64,000 bases of DNA from the NCBI RefSeq assembly GCF_035582795.1, contig NW_027445436.1:6694770-6758769 (forward strand). The letters are read 5' to 3'. The position numbers were made by a program, and so were the translations under genes. The stretch is from Mycteria americana (Eukaryota > Chordata > Aves > Ciconiiformes > Ciconiidae). The notes under the pieces were generated by a model, which ran no database searches, was not told the origin of the DNA, and saw only the letters and a list, made by a program, of their open reading frames with translations. Of the stretch, positions 1-10,672 are shown in pieces; the stretch's first letter is position 1; each line of letters starts with the position of its first letter.

Positions 1-717
1 TATCTGAATGTGACCCACTGATCGGCATGTGAAAATGTTCCTGTTATTAGATTTCAATGTGTCCATCTGCAAGGGTAGACTGGTGTCTCCAAAGCACCAT
101 CTGGGTGTATGGACACTGCAAAGGGAAGGAATCTGGATACAGAAAGGATGGCAGAGGATGTTGTAGAACAGATTAGACTCTGGAGGACTTATTAATAATG
201 GAGTGGATTTTGAAGCAGATACTTTAGGAAAGTTGCTGTGAAGTGTAAAAATGGTGGTGAAACTCTGTTTTGTGTCTAATGCTAAGAAAACATGGATTAA
301 CTACTCTCCTTGAGTATTCTCATGGGCTGTTCTATAAACTTGGCTTTGAAATCTGGTTTAGCAAAATACCTAAGCATGTGCTTAACTTCTAAACTTATGT
401 CTACTTATGTACTGCACTGAATTGAAAGTTTGAGCAAATATTAAAGAGAGGACAAAGTTATGTATTACTATAATATGAAGAATTTTCTGAACAAAAGCAA
501 ACTGTGAGAAGGTTCAGTAGGCAAAAAGCTTTTACTGAATCTGACTACACTACTTGTGTTCACATCCCTGTTGTGAACGAGGAGTTAGCAGGAAAATATC
601 CTGATTAATATACTACAAACCCAGTTTCTACAATTTTATTTACTGCATTCCTGTTGTTAAATCAACATTAAAATCAGAAAACCAAATATATGAAATGCTG
701 TTCAGTTAAGGGAAACA
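1..717. other. No gene recognised; AT-rich sequence upstream of ERV env remnant
   Basis: No open frame of note, no LTR edge and no CR1 sequence were recognised. Because the next feature is the tail of a retroviral envelope gene on the + strand, part of this may be decayed env sequence, but I cannot show it. Confidence 0.4.
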
Positions 718-1063
718 ATGGCCTTACTACAACACGATGACCTGTGTCAACTGCTAGAACACATCCAAAACAATGGACACAAAACTCTGATCACCGTTCA
801 TCATGATGCAGAAGAGATACACCATGTCTTGGAAAGAGTAAAGAAGGATGGAGAACACCATTGGTGGGAAACTCTTCTGGGATGGTCACCGACAGCAACA
901 GGAGTGTTTAATCTTATGCTTCACCCAGTTGTTATTTTACTGACTCTAACATTAATGTGTCTATTGCTTATAATTACATTGTATATAAAGGTTTGGTACA
1001 TGATAAAACAAATAACCCAACTTCAACCACCCAAAACATACAAATTAATGCATAACAAATAGC
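718..1063 (+). pseudogene. ERV envelope transmembrane subunit, C-terminal fragment
   Basis: An open frame of 114 residues reads like the end of a retroviral TM (fusion) subunit. It has a short helical ectodomain part, a Trp-rich membrane-proximal stretch (HHWWETLLGWSP, residues 47-58), one membrane anchor of about 30 residues (63-92, very rich in Leu, Ile, Val and Thr) and a short polar cytoplasmic tail. The position supports this: the frame closes about 125 bases before a purine-rich tract and an LTR, exactly where env ends in a provirus. The first Met is simply the first in the frame, and the surface subunit and fusion peptide are missing or decayed upstream. A similar but more decayed TM end lies near 31.5-31.9 kb before another LTR. 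The retroviral class was not determined. Confidence 0.7.
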
Positions 1064-1188
1064 AGTGCTTCACTGTCTACTTACTGTGGATCTATAAGTG
1101 CATAAATTATCAATATACTATTTATGGCACAGAGGCAAGAGGTGACCGTACCACCACTCTGTGAGAATAAGATTAATTGACTATAGTC

Positions 1189-1199
1189 ACAGGGTGGAG
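1189..1199 (+). promoter_or_regulatory. Polypurine tract before 3' LTR
   Basis: ACAGGGTGGAG lies immediately 5' of the LTR TG. A purine-rich tract at this place is the plus-strand DNA primer of a retrovirus. The same GGTGGAG-TG junction recurs at 31.90 kb. Confidence 0.6.
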
Positions 1200-1960
1200 T
1201 GTGACGGTGTGCTTCCCCCGCCCCTGCGGGTTATCTCCTGCAACCCTGCTTAGGTGATAACCACCAGTGGTGATTGTAATGGATGCATCTGGTCATGATG
1301 GCTGCATCAGCTCAAAGTGGATTCAGGAGACAGATAACAACACAATAGCCTAGGGCTATTGTGCAATGCACCCACCGAAGAAACTAAAACCTGTGGTCAG
1401 CATGTAAATATGACTATGGGTCAATCATCTTATCCCCCATAAATAGTGAGCAGCCCAAAAGCCCTTTGAGCTCTCCTGCACGGCAGCGGGCTGCACGCCA
1501 GGATCTCCCCTTGAGCAGGGACGCCTCTCAAGGTTACTCCTTGAGATTGAGAGATTCCTTGCCACAACAGATCCTCGGTAAGTGACTAATAGCATGCTAA
1601 ACTTTGAAATCTTAGCTAAGTGATATAAAGGATTGATTTCGCACATATATAATCCTTTAGACATAAACCGTTGACCAAGTCTGGGACTAGGATTGGATCT
1701 AGCCACACCTAGACTCCTCTCTGAGAAGGAGTTTAGAAAGCAAGGGGATCCTTTCCGAACCTCATGACTCAACGGGAGGGTCTCCCTGACAGTTTTGTCT
1801 GACCCTGTCCTCTATGCAGTAAATAATCAAGTGCACCTCGCCATCGAATCTTGTTAAAACACTGTCGCATTAAACTTTGTTAACTCCCTATTCTGTATCA
1901 ATAAACTATATTTTTACTTCTCTCTTATGAGTGAAGTGCATGCTCACTCCATCCGCGACA
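1200..1960 (+). mobile_element. ERV 3' LTR (family A)
   Basis: The 761-bp LTR starts TGTGACGG directly after the purine tract and ends CGCGACA. Near its 3' end it holds AATAAACTAT, a plausible polyadenylation signal. A stretch around 1660-1780 (ACCGTTGACCAAGTCTGGGA and what follows) is found again in opposite orientation at 33.26-33.37 kb, and both copies finish in GCGACA, so they belong to related LTR families. Open frames on its minus strand are antisense and not genes. Confidence 0.7.
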
Positions 1961-3060
1961 TGGCCCCTTGTGATACCAAGTGCTGACAAGTGGTACACCA
2001 GCAGATTGTGGTCCTGTAAGGACAACTCGACCTGTTTTGGGTAACAAAGCAGAAATGGTTAATAAATGTTGACCTGCTGTCCAAGATATTTCATGATCGC
2101 CACAATTGTGGCAATGGAGGGCTGTTAACAGTAGCTCTTCTGGTTGCCATATAGTTGGACTCTTCTGCAGGTCCGCGATCAGTGATGTCAGTGCAAAAAT
2201 GGTATTTGGTGTGCTATGTAGCTTCCCACCTGCTGTCCATCGGATAGCAGTAGTGGTAGGGGCAAGATTTCCTGCTTGCCCTGTGAGCAGCTGAACTGAT
2301 GTGCTATCCATCCGCAGTTGTCCCGTCAGGTCTTCTTGCTGTATATGAACAGTTACTGTGCGATTGGGTGCATCTCGCAAACACTCATAGGGTGTCATTT
2401 TCCCAACATGATGATTATTCAGGTAGAATATTGCCCATTGCAGCACCTCCACCCACCCCTTCAATGTGTGGATAGCTGTCAATTTTTGTATTTGGTCCTT
2501 TAAGAGGCCATTCATACGCTCTATCAGACCGTTTGCTGTTGGAGTATATGATAGGTGATACAACCATCGTATACCCACATAATTGGCCCAATCTTGGACT
2601 CGCTGTGCAGTAAAATGGGTTATATATTCACCAATTCGAGCCGCAAACGCTGTAGCTTTAAATGGGGGTGCTTTACCTAATGTTAATGTTACTGCTAAAA
2701 CTGGAGCCGCAGTCTCCGCCCCCCCAATCCTTGTACCGGGACGGTCCGTCCCAGCAAGTCCTGCGAAGCTGAATGCAACATAGTTACCTCCGCCCCGTGT
2801 CCAACAAGGGCAGTACTTGTCGCGTTCCTCCCCGCGAGCACTGAACCGTAAGCAGAACAAAGGGGCGTCGGTCCCCCGCGCTCATTGTCACCGCTCGCAC
2901 CGCGGAGGGCCCGCCTGCAAGTCCATCCCGCGCCGGCGGCAGGGACCATTCAACCGGGGCACGGGGCGCTGCGGAAGTGGGTGGCATCGCAGCATTTCTC
3001 GCAGCGCCCCCTGCCCTTTCCGGTCGGTGGCGCGCTACACTGCCCTGCTGGCAATTGTAG
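1961..3060 (-). pseudogene. Internally deleted ERV nucleocapsid-protease-integrase remnant
   Basis: Reading leftwards on the minus strand, a degenerate zinc-knuckle region (YNCQQ..ARH, near 3040-3060) is followed by a protease-like segment (ALVGHGAEVTMLH near 2790-2750, where the usual D-T-G of the aspartic protease is G-H-G). An integrase C-terminal half then follows almost at once (THFTAQ..W, NGLIERMNGLLK with the catalytic Glu, and NNHHVGKMTPYE, about 2625-2370). Reverse transcriptase, RNase H and the N-terminal integrase domain, roughly 2 kb in an intact ERV, are missing. The 311-codon frame across the join stays open to 1925, but its last residues are antisense of the neighbouring LTR. 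The YXPTANGLIERMNGLLK signature suggests a different ERV lineage from the ERV-L bodies at 52-63 kb. Confidence 0.75.
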
Positions 3061-3222
3061 CCAACGTTGGTGATGGGCTCAGCTTTGGCCAGCGGCAGGT
3101 CCGTCTTGGAGGCGGCTGGAACTGGTTCTGTCCGACAGGGGGACAGCTTCTGGCATCTTCTCACAGAAGCCACCCCTGCAGCCCCCCCGCTACCAAAACC
3201 TTGCCACGTAAACCCAATACAT
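3061..3222 (-). mobile_element. LTR fragment (family D), truncated
   Basis: GGCTCAGCTTTGGCC, a GGCTGGAACTG-type block and the end AAACCCAATACA match the terminal part of the LTR at 44.18-45.03 kb in order and orientation. The remainder is missing. Confidence 0.5.
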
Positions 3223-3558
3223 TCCACGCCTCGCCTCTGTGAATCACATATTTAAGAATTATCATTAAAATCCATATTCATCATACAATTTACAATCTTC
3301 ACAAACTTCACTTACATCAACAAAAAGAATCCCCCACACCAAAATCAAAATAACATCATCACAACACCGACAAAGGTGGACAATTTACACACACTCCATC
3401 CCTTGTCCCTTCATCACAGTTACAACAACAGAAGTTCCCCACAATTATTCTGCTCTGCATTCTCTAGCAATGTTCAGTCCATGTTTTGCCCATTACCTCT
3501 CCAGTTACTATCCTTATCTCGAATTCCTCATGCCCCACAGTTGGGTGCCACAAAAGAC
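3223..3558 (-). other. ERV leader with primer binding site
   Basis: This non-coding stretch ends in GCCCCACAGTTGGGTGCCA (3532-3550). On the minus strand this is a primer binding site of the same type as those at 28843-28860 and 58278-58295, with one extra base. The LTR at 3559 follows after eight bases, as expected for a minus-strand provirus. Confidence 0.6.
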
Positions 3559-3885
3559 TGTGTTGGGTTGACCTTGGCTGACCACCAGGTGCCCACCAAG
3601 CTGCTCTATCGCTCCCCCTCCTCAGCAGGATGGGGGGGGGGGGGGCGGAGAAGATAAGATTAAAAACTCATGGGTCGAGATAAAGGCAGTTTAGTAGAGA
3701 AAAGCAAAGGTCGTGCATGGAAGCAAAGGAAAACAAAGCCAAAATCAAATTATTCTCTACTTCCCATCAGCAGGTGATGTTCAGCCGCTTCCTGGGAAGT
3801 AGGGCCTCAGTACGCATAGCAGTTGCTTCGGGAGACAAACACCTTAACTCTGAATGTCCCCCATTTCCTGACATTCTTGCTCCTT
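3559..3885 (-). mobile_element. 5' LTR (family C) of a minus-strand ERV, partial
   Basis: It starts TGTGTTGGGTTGACCTTGGC and shares long blocks with the LTRs at 49.53 kb and 62.74 kb (CACCAAGC, a CTCCTCAGCAGGA block, GGGTCGAGATAAAGGCAGTTT, CTTCCTGGGAAGTAGGGCC). Homology is lost after about 3885, so the rest is deleted or replaced. A pure G run lies at 3632-3643. Confidence 0.7.
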
Positions 3886-4341
3886 ACCTGAGAGCATCCT
3901 ACGTAAATGTAAGAGCTCATCATCCAGGGCACGGAGCACAGTGAGGAATAACCATGATGCTTCACCCACCGCTTTCTTCTCTGCCTCTGGCCGACGGCCC
4001 AGGCGCAGTCGACTTAACATCGCTTCAACTTGCTGCAGTGTTACTTCATCCACTTTTTGCAACTCTGGCCAGTCCACCAGAGTCACCCAGCCTGCCACTA
4101 TTCATGCAACTGACCCCCATTGCTCCGTTGAGGGCCATTCTGGTATGCGCTGCATGGACAGCTCAAGCTTCCCTCGCTTCCCTGCCTCCAGCCAAAGCAG
4201 CATCATACCTGATGGATCCTGCTGACTACACTGTTACAAGGGAAAAGCAGGTGTGGATTCCTCAGGGATGAGGCACAACACTCAGCAAGTGAAAGCTTTG
4301 GCTTTAATGAAAACATAACGTTACCGTGGTGGGAGCCCCAT
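3886..4341 (-). pseudogene. Possible ERV gag-like fragment
   Basis: An 84-residue minus-strand frame (4098-3844) is helical and charged (LDDELLHLRRML, VDEVTLQQVEAMLSRLRLG). It sits between an LTR fragment and a CR1. It could be a fragment of a retroviral gag matrix or capsid, but no diagnostic motif is present and upstream frames are broken. The assignment rests mostly on context. Confidence 0.25.
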
Positions 4342-5638
4342 GACAGAATCACAGAATCACAGAATCGTATAGGTTGGAAAAGACCTTTAGATCATCGAGT
4401 CCAACCGTAAACCTAACACTACCAAGACCACCACTACACCATGTCCCTAAGCACCTCATCCAAACGTCTTTTAAATACTTCCAGGGATGGCAACTCAACC
4501 ACTTCCCTGGGCAGCCTGTTCCAATGCTTGACAACCCTTTCAGTGAAGTAAAATTTCCTAATATCCAGTCTAAACCTCCCCTGGCGCAACTTGAGGCCAT
4601 TTCCTCTCGTCCTATCACTTGTTACTTGGAAGAAGAGACTGACACCCACCTCTCTACAACCTCCTTTCAGGTAGTTGTAGAGAGCAATAAGGTCTCCCTT
4701 CAGCCTCCTTTCCTCCAGGCTAAACAACCCCAGTTCTCTCAGCTGCTCCTCATCAGACTTCTGCTCTAGACCCTTCACCAGCTTCTCTGCCCTTCTTTGG
4801 ACATGCTCCAGCACCTCAATGTCTCTCTTGTAGCGAGGGGCCCAAAACTGAACACAGTATTCGAGGTGCGGCCTCACCAGTGCCGAGTACAGTGTCACGA
4901 TCACTTCCCTAGTCCTGCTGGCCACACTATTTTTGATACAAGCCAGGATGCCATTGGCTTTCTTGGCCACCTGGGGACACTGCCGGCTCATATTCAGCCG
5001 GTGTTGACTAACACCCCCAGGTCCTTCTCTGCCAGGCAGCTTTCCAGCCACTCTTCCCCAAACCTGTAGCGTTGCATGGGGTTGTTGTGGCCCAAGTGCA
5101 GGACCTTGCACTTAGCCTTGTTGAACCTCATACAATTGGCCTTGGCCCATCGATCCAGCCTGTCCAGATCGCTCTGTAGAGCCTTCCTCCCCTCAAGCAC
5201 ATCAACACTCCCACACAACTTGGTGTCATCTGCAAACTTACTGAGGGTGCACTCGATCCCTTCGTCCAGATCATTGATAAAGATATTAAACAAGACTGAC
5301 CCCAACACAGAGCCCTGGGGGACACCACTTGTGACCGGCCGCCAACTGGAGTAAAGTCCATTCACCACAACTCTTTGGGCCCAGCCATCCAGCCAGTTCT
5401 TTACCCAGAGAAGAGTACACCCGTCCAAGCCATGAGCAGCCAGTTTCTCCAGGAGAATGCTGTGGGAAATGGTGTCAAAGGCTTTACTGAAGTCTAGATA
5501 GACAACATTCACAGCTTTCCCTTCATCTACTAGGCGGGTCACCTTGTCATAGACGGAGATCAGGTTGGTCAAGATCAGGTTGACACTGACACTAATCAAA
5601 TGGGGACCCGATGCAGTGGAGCCCTGCTTGGGAGTGAA
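4342..5638 (-). mobile_element. CR1 LINE, 5'-truncated
   Basis: The 3' end lies at 4342 with three ACAGAATC-type octamers, then the typical CR1 tail. The coding part is the C-terminal two thirds of ORF2 reverse transcriptase: [34 protein letters not shown], the catalytic FADDTK, then the thumb and C-terminal region ending in RDMV. One frameshift near 5000 splits the frame in two (5599-4994 and 5111-4434). At its 5' end it carries the start of the same 84-bp in-frame insertion seen complete in the 12.5-14.3 kb copy, and it is truncated inside that insertion. Confidence 0.95.
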
Positions 5639-5848
5639 GCTGAAAGGAAAGCACCGCAGGGGTGGATAATAAAACTTGTGCTGATTAACATATCATACAT
5701 ATGCAATGTCCTGTTTTGCTCATTAGCGAAATTGCTGATGTAATGCAGTTGCTGTTGTCCGAATTCCGAGATCTGCAGCTGGCCATCACATTGGCGTCTG
5801 TGCAAAAGTAGGTGCAGATGTGGGGGGCGAACTATCCTGGGTTACTGT

Positions 5849-7914
5849 GGCAATGAGATAAAACATGCTTGGGACTCTACATACTCGGATGGGAAGAAGC
5901 AAACTATCCCAGGTTACCATAACAAAGTTTTCTTGTGCCCTAGAGGTGCCAACAGCCTTTGAATTCAATGTTGGGTTTTTTTTCCATGGCTGTATCAAAT
6001 GCTACCATGAAAATGACTGGAATCCTCTGGCAGGGGCCACCTTTGCATATTGGTATTACACAACACAACAAAAGATGGACCACCTAAAGAGAGTGGGTTT
6101 TAACATCAGGTCTACATGGGAGCGTGAATGGATTGCTATGACAAAATCAGATGGGGAGCTTGCAGATTTCTTAGCCAGAACCAAACTGCCACACCTCTGG
6201 TCTCCAGAGATCTGCTTTTTGGCAGCAGGACAAATGCCATTTGTCTGTATTACAAAGCAGCCCCCAATGAAAAGATGCATTACTATGATTTTACTAGCCT
6301 CTATCCCTTCGTCAACAAAAGAAAACAATACCCTATTGGGGACCCCAAAGTTATTTTCCAGCAGTTTGACACCCCAACATGCTACTTTGAGATGGTGAAA
6401 GTAAAGGTGTACCCACCTTCTGGACTCTTTTTTCCTGTTGTACTGGATCTGGCTGGGATGGAGTTAATTTTCCTCATAGCAGTCTGTATGGTGCTGTGTT
6501 TTGGATTTGGGACTAAAACAGTTTTGATAACACACCAGTGTTTTGGCTATTGCTGAGCAGTATGACCCAAACTGACCAAAGGCATTCTATACCATAGGAT
6601 GTGCTCAGCAATAAAAGCTGGGGGAAAGGAGGAGGAAGGGGACATGTTCAGAGTTATGGCATTTGTCTTCCCAAGTAACCATTATGTGTGATGAAGCCCC
6701 GCTTTCCTGGAAATGGCTAAACATCTGCCTGCCAATGGGAAGTAGTAAATGAATTCTTTATTTTGCTTTGCTTGCACACACTGCTTTTGCTTCACCTATT
6801 AAACTATCTTTATCTCCATCCACTAGTTTTCAGCTTTTAGCTGCCAGCTGGGATCAACACACCACACCTGTGCTCCCCAGGAGGGTAAATGGCAAGTTAT
6901 TGTTTCCAGTGTGCCGCACTTGTGCTGAAACTTGCCAGGCCCTCTGCACCCACAGTGATGAAGAAAGAGCCCTTGTGGGTACCTGGTGTTCCACGGAACT
7001 GAACAAGGCTCTGGAGAAGGGCTACAGGGTTTGTGAAATCTATGAGGTTTGGCATTTTGAACAGAGGGCTAGCAGTCTTTTCTCAGATTATATAAAACTC
7101 CACCTCCGCCAGAAGCAGGAAGCTTCAGGTTACCCAGCCTGGTGCACAGATGATGACAAAAAAGCTAAATATGTTGAAGATTACAGGCAGAAAGACATTA
7201 TTTTGCAGCCTGAACATATTAAGAAAAACCCTGCCAAACACCTAATTGCCAAAATGTTTTTAATTCTCTGTAGGGAAAATGTGGACTGAGATCCAACCTA
7301 CTCAACACCACCATAGTAAGAGAATGAGGCGAATTTTATGGTTACCTCTTCCCCATCTTATGATGTGTCCTCCTGTGATTTTATCAATGAGGATGCAGCC
7401 ACTGTCTCATAGAAGCATGCCAAAGAGCACGTGACCCTGGAGCGCAACACTAACATTTTTATAGGTTGTTTCACCATGGCATATGCATGCCTAGAACTTT
7501 GCAGTCTGTTAGATGCCCTGCAAGACCATTGCCTTTATCATGACACAGACTGTGATATTTGTGAGTGGTTTGGGGGATCGGAACCCTCCACTTGGCAACT
7601 ATTGAGGTGAGTTGACGAGTAAGTTGCTGCCAGATGAGCACATTATGGAGTTTGTGTCATCTGGCCCCAAATCCTGCAGCTACTTGCAATCTGGAGAAAA
7701 GTGTTGTTTGAAGGTTAAAGGCATCACTCTAAATGCAATGAGCAGAGAAAAGATAAATTTTGAGGCACTGAGGGATCTCATGTTGGATTACGGTGTAAAT
7801 CCAGACAGTGACGACCCTAAGAAGATCATGACAGAGCAGTGCTATTGTAAGGAACATGCAGAAGTGAGGAATAGAAACCAGGCCCCTCTGGAAGATGCAG
7901 AAGGGGGTCTATGA
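5849..7914 (+). pseudogene. Polinton/Maverick protein-primed DNA polymerase B (pPolB), decayed
   Basis: This is the C-terminal half of a family B, protein-primed replicative DNA polymerase of the Polinton/adintovirus lineage, read in three frames with several breaks. In order: an upstream segment in a second frame (NEIKHAWDSTYSDGKKQ, 5850-5905); a palm-proximal Cys/His block FFFHGCIKCY (about 5970-6000); motif A as DFTSLYP about 6280-6300 in the 6128-6438 frame; motif B in a third frame as NSL, stop, GK at 7262-7279; motif C as LYHDTD at 7533-7550, where the two catalytic Asp are kept; and a C-terminal signature EFVSSGPKSCSY then CCLKVKGITLN (7640-7735). A solo LTR splits it at 6439-6866. The N-terminal exonuclease part is absent: a CR1 abuts near 5640. 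The stops and frameshifts show it is long dead. Motif identity is clear; whether the source is Polinton proper or an adintovirus is not resolved. Confidence 0.9.
6434..6871 (+). mobile_element. Solo ERV-L-type LTR inside pPolB, with 5-bp target duplication
   Basis: The LTR runs 6439-6866 (TGTACTGGATCTGGCTGGGA to ACACCACA) and is flanked by CCTGT on both sides (6434-6438, 6867-6871), an exact 5-bp duplication. It is the same family as the LTR at 32108-32704 but about 170 bp shorter. The polymerase frame resumes directly after the right-hand CCTGT, so insertion was precise and later than the integration of the DNA virus. Confidence 0.9.
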
Positions 7915-7951
7915 CAAGAGTGCTGACTAAAAATTTTAAAAGCCTCCCCTA

Positions 7952-8210
7952 ATGCTTTTGATCAAGGGCATGCACTGGAAGCACCCCTTTTCTGCTATTC
8001 CAGCAGGGCCTAGCAACTGTGGGAAAAGTTATTTTGTAAAAAGTCTTCTGGAGAATGCCAACTGCTTGCTGACTGTTATGCCTGAGAATACTGTGTGGTT
8101 ACAGTTGTTGGCAACCATCAGGAACTGCTCTGTAAATATCCCTTTATCAAGTCTGTGGAGGACTTACCTGAAAGTCCAGACCAGGTTTTCTCCTTCCAGG
8201 ACACTGGAGC
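7952..8210 (+). pseudogene. Polinton packaging ATPase, N-terminal part
   Basis: This is the 5' part of the genome-packaging ATPase (FtsK/HerA-type, the A32-like protein of Polintons). The P-loop is plain: AGPSNCGKS, with the core at 8006-8029, preceded by KHPFSAI and followed by YFVKSLLENA. A +1 shift near 8085-8095 moves the protein into the frame reading VVGNHQELLCKYPFIKSVEDLPESPDQV, which matches the family's region between Walker A and B. It follows pPolB by about 40 bases, the usual neighbour in this virus lineage. The frame is then cut by a 1.65-kb insertion; the rest of the gene is at 9866-10250. Confidence 0.88.
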
Positions 8211-9544
8211 CCAGTCAGGTGTGCCTGGGGACATGGGATCTCTGCCCAGGCTGAAGGATGCTGCTGACGCTTTCCCTTTTGCAGGTTCAACCACTAGCGA
8301 AGCTGAGCACCTGTCCCAGAGACACATGTACACACCACACACACACACACACACACAGAGGACACTGACATGGCTGGATACACAGGCTGCCACAGACCAG
8401 GTGCTGCCTTCAACAGCACCTACATAGAGGACCCACATAAAACATAAACACAGATAGCCAAGTCCCCTTCCTCCTCTTCGGCTGGTAGAGATAGAAGTTC
8501 ACTAGTGAAAGCACACATGCACCACTCTGTAGATTCACAAGAACATGCACATTTGCGGATCTCTTGAGTACAGGCACTTCCCCCTCTGTCCATCCGGTAC
8601 CCCTGCCTGGATCCTGGGCCCTCTTACCCACTTCACGGGTCCCCTACTCACCAGCTAGTCCAGCATGATGCTCACAAGCAAAAATGCACGCACTTGTCCC
8701 ACAGGCACTCCACGCTCACAAGTCCCCCTGGGCATACCAGCATGGACCCTCTGTTCGCCTGATACCCCAGCCCAGACCCAAGCCCCCGCTACTTGCTGGC
8801 TAGTCCAGCTTCAAATTTGCAAGAAAATACACACACACACCCCACACACACACCAGGTTTGGGGAAGATGCAGCTACTTGCCCCCCCTCCAGCAGCCTTC
8901 AGCATTCACATAGGTGGTCCCACTCCAGCCACCGGTGCTGAGCCCCTACTCACCTCACTGAAGCTGCCCCCCCCCCAGTAGTTTGTTTTCAGGGTATAAA
9001 CCATTCCCACCCCAGTGGATGGAGGTAGAGACCCCCACTTGCTCCAGTAGCTGGCACTGAGACCCCACTCACTCCAGTAGCTGACTCCACAGGCCAGGAG
9101 TGCCTACACTCCCGGTCTGACTCCAGTAGCTGGCACCTAGTCCACTCATGCTGGTCCAGTAGCTGGCACTTATTCCTTGCAGCACACATGCACACAGGGT
9201 AGAGAGTGAGATTATGCAGAGCCATAGTTAAGAAAAGATTTAATAAGAAAATAGGACAGACTGTGGTGATCAAGCACAGGGCTCTCAGGCAACAGTACTG
9301 ACCAGCCCCGTTTTACCTGCAATAGGCCCTTTCTGTCTAACCCCATCTTTGTTCCTCCTGGCTCACCCTCCACCCCTTGCATGTCCCTTCATGGGTTTGT
9401 ATAGTTCTATTGATTCCCTCACTCCCTCCCAGTCCAGTGTCCAAGGTCTCCCTCCCTCCCTCGTTTACAATCTTTTAAGTTACAAAGTCCAGGTTGACCT
9501 TGCTTGGAAGTGGTGCCTGTAGTTTCTCAATAGCTGTACTGTAC
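8211..9544. mobile_element. Unclassified insertion in the ATPase gene, repeat-rich
   Basis: About 1.33 kb of GC-richer sequence with no coding similarity. It holds CA/AC microsatellites (about 8326-8358 and 8829-8852), four copies of a CCAGTAGCTGGCAC-like unit spaced 30-45 bp apart (about 9040-9175), and an earlier related GCTAGTCCAG unit near 8653 and 8800. An LTR of an unknown family is possible (9220-9300 has the A-rich look of a reversed polyadenylation region). Exact ends were not found. Confidence 0.45.
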
Positions 9545-9745
9545 TATACTTGGATTTGTGTTGATAATACAAGGATGTTTTAGTTATTGCTGAGCAGTGC
9601 TTACACAGTATCAAGGCCTTTTCTGTTTCTCACGCTGCCCTACTAATGAGTAGGCTGGGGGTGGGCAAGAAGTTGGAAGGGGACACAGACGAGACAGCTG
9701 ACCCCAACTGACCAAAGGGATATTCCATACCATATTTCTTATTAT
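9545..9745 (+). mobile_element. ERV-L-type LTR fragment
   Basis: TTGGATTTGTGTTGATAATA, TTTTAGTTATTGCTGAGCAG and GACAGCTGACCCCAACTGAC, in this order, match the middle of the + LTRs at 32108-32704 and 58891-59392. Both ends are missing. Confidence 0.8.
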
Positions 9746-9865
9746 CCCTTCTTGCATCGAAAAAGATCCTTGACTAGATACCATTAAAGCAGCAGACACT
9801 CTCCTTCCACATACCCTTACAGTGGTACACTGTAATCAATACATTGATTTCCCCCTCATAAAGTA

Positions 9866-10250
9866 AATATGGTTGTGATCAGTGATTTGATGAACTCTTC
9901 TTGTGAGAGAGATGAAACTGAGAAAGCTTTCACTAACTATGAGTATCACAGGAATCTTAGAATCTCATACATTGTCCAGAATGTTTTTGCCAGGGTAAAA
10001 AGAGCTGCACCATCACTCTCAACACAAAAGACATGGTGCTATTTAACAACCCTTGAGATAGATAAGCTCCAGGTTGCATCCCTAGCCAGGCAGATGTATC
10101 CTGGCAAGGCCTGGTTCTTTTTAGAAGCGTTTGAATATGCTATGAAGGTACCCCCTAGGTACCTGCTTGTTGATTTAAACATTTCTATCCTAAAGGCTTT
10201 TAGGCTAAGAACTTTGCTTTTCCCACCAGAGTGGCCAGCCATTTATATAC
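9866..10250 (+). pseudogene. Polinton packaging ATPase, C-terminal part
   Basis: This continues the ATPase broken at about 8210. It opens with the Walker B region (VVISDLMNSS, where the family has a hydrophobic run then D-D-L-M; the first acidic residue is Ser here). It continues with HRNLRISYIVQNVF, the conserved segment after Walker B, then LARQMYPGKAWFFLEAFEYAM and YLLVDLN, and ends in RLRTLLFPPEWPAIYIPK. This order is characteristic of Polinton/adintovirus ATPases. The gene end runs straight into a run of 20 A (10251-10270), which keeps the frame open by chance into the next gene. The frame is intact over this half, in contrast to the polymerase. Confidence 0.88.
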
Positions 10251-10336
10251 CAAAAAAAAAAAAAAAAAAAGAAAAAGACTGCTGTTTGGCAATAAAAAGA
10301 AAGGAACTGGATTTATACTGGTGCAGACTTGGGAAC

Positions 10337-10672
10337 ATGATGTCCCAGTGTCTGAAGTGTAACCTGTCCCTTCTGGAGCTGTTGATCTGGTCGTCCCCTC
10401 AGCAGAGGAAAGCAATACTCTGCACTGTTTCTGATGACCTCATAAAGGCCATTTCTGAAATTGCCCTGAAAACCTTGAAGGGGAACATTCCATTTACCCC
10501 CCCCCCCCAGACACAGATGCTGAAAAAGGGCGGAAAATTCATTAAAAGCCTGAGCAGTAAAAGTGTGTCCTTCAAAAGAAAGAAGCTACTGGTGAAGCAA
10601 GCCAGTGGGTTTACTGGTCCTCTTCTAAGTTTTGCTCTTCTGTTCATCATGGGGCTTTTGGTAAAGCCGTGA
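10337..10672 (+). pseudogene. Polinton PX-like small basic protein with hydrophobic C-terminus
   Basis: An open frame of about 111 codons, taking the ATG at 10337 (or 10340) as start. It has a helical block reading IKAISEIALKTLKGNIPF, a very basic middle (KSVSFKRKKLLVKQASGF) and a hydrophobic end (LLSFALLFIMGLLVK). I recognise this arrangement (conserved helix, N-I-P, then a K-R-K-K-L-L-x-Q-x-x-G-F box before a hydrophobic tail) from a small ORF that follows the ATPase region in Polintons and adintoviruses. The function is not established; a virion-core or membrane-active role is inferred from its composition. A C run at 10499-10508 may hide a small indel. Its stop overlaps the next start as TGATG. 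Confidence 0.75.

Noticed and set aside
1425-1772. 115-codon minus-strand frame
   Set aside because: Lies entirely antisense within an LTR; no protein features.
2583-3255. Several + strand frames of 60-140 codons
   Set aside because: Shadows of the minus-strand ERV integrase, protease and nucleocapsid region.
8326-8358. CA repeat as a CRISPR-like or regulatory array
   Set aside because: Simple dinucleotide repeat; no spacers.
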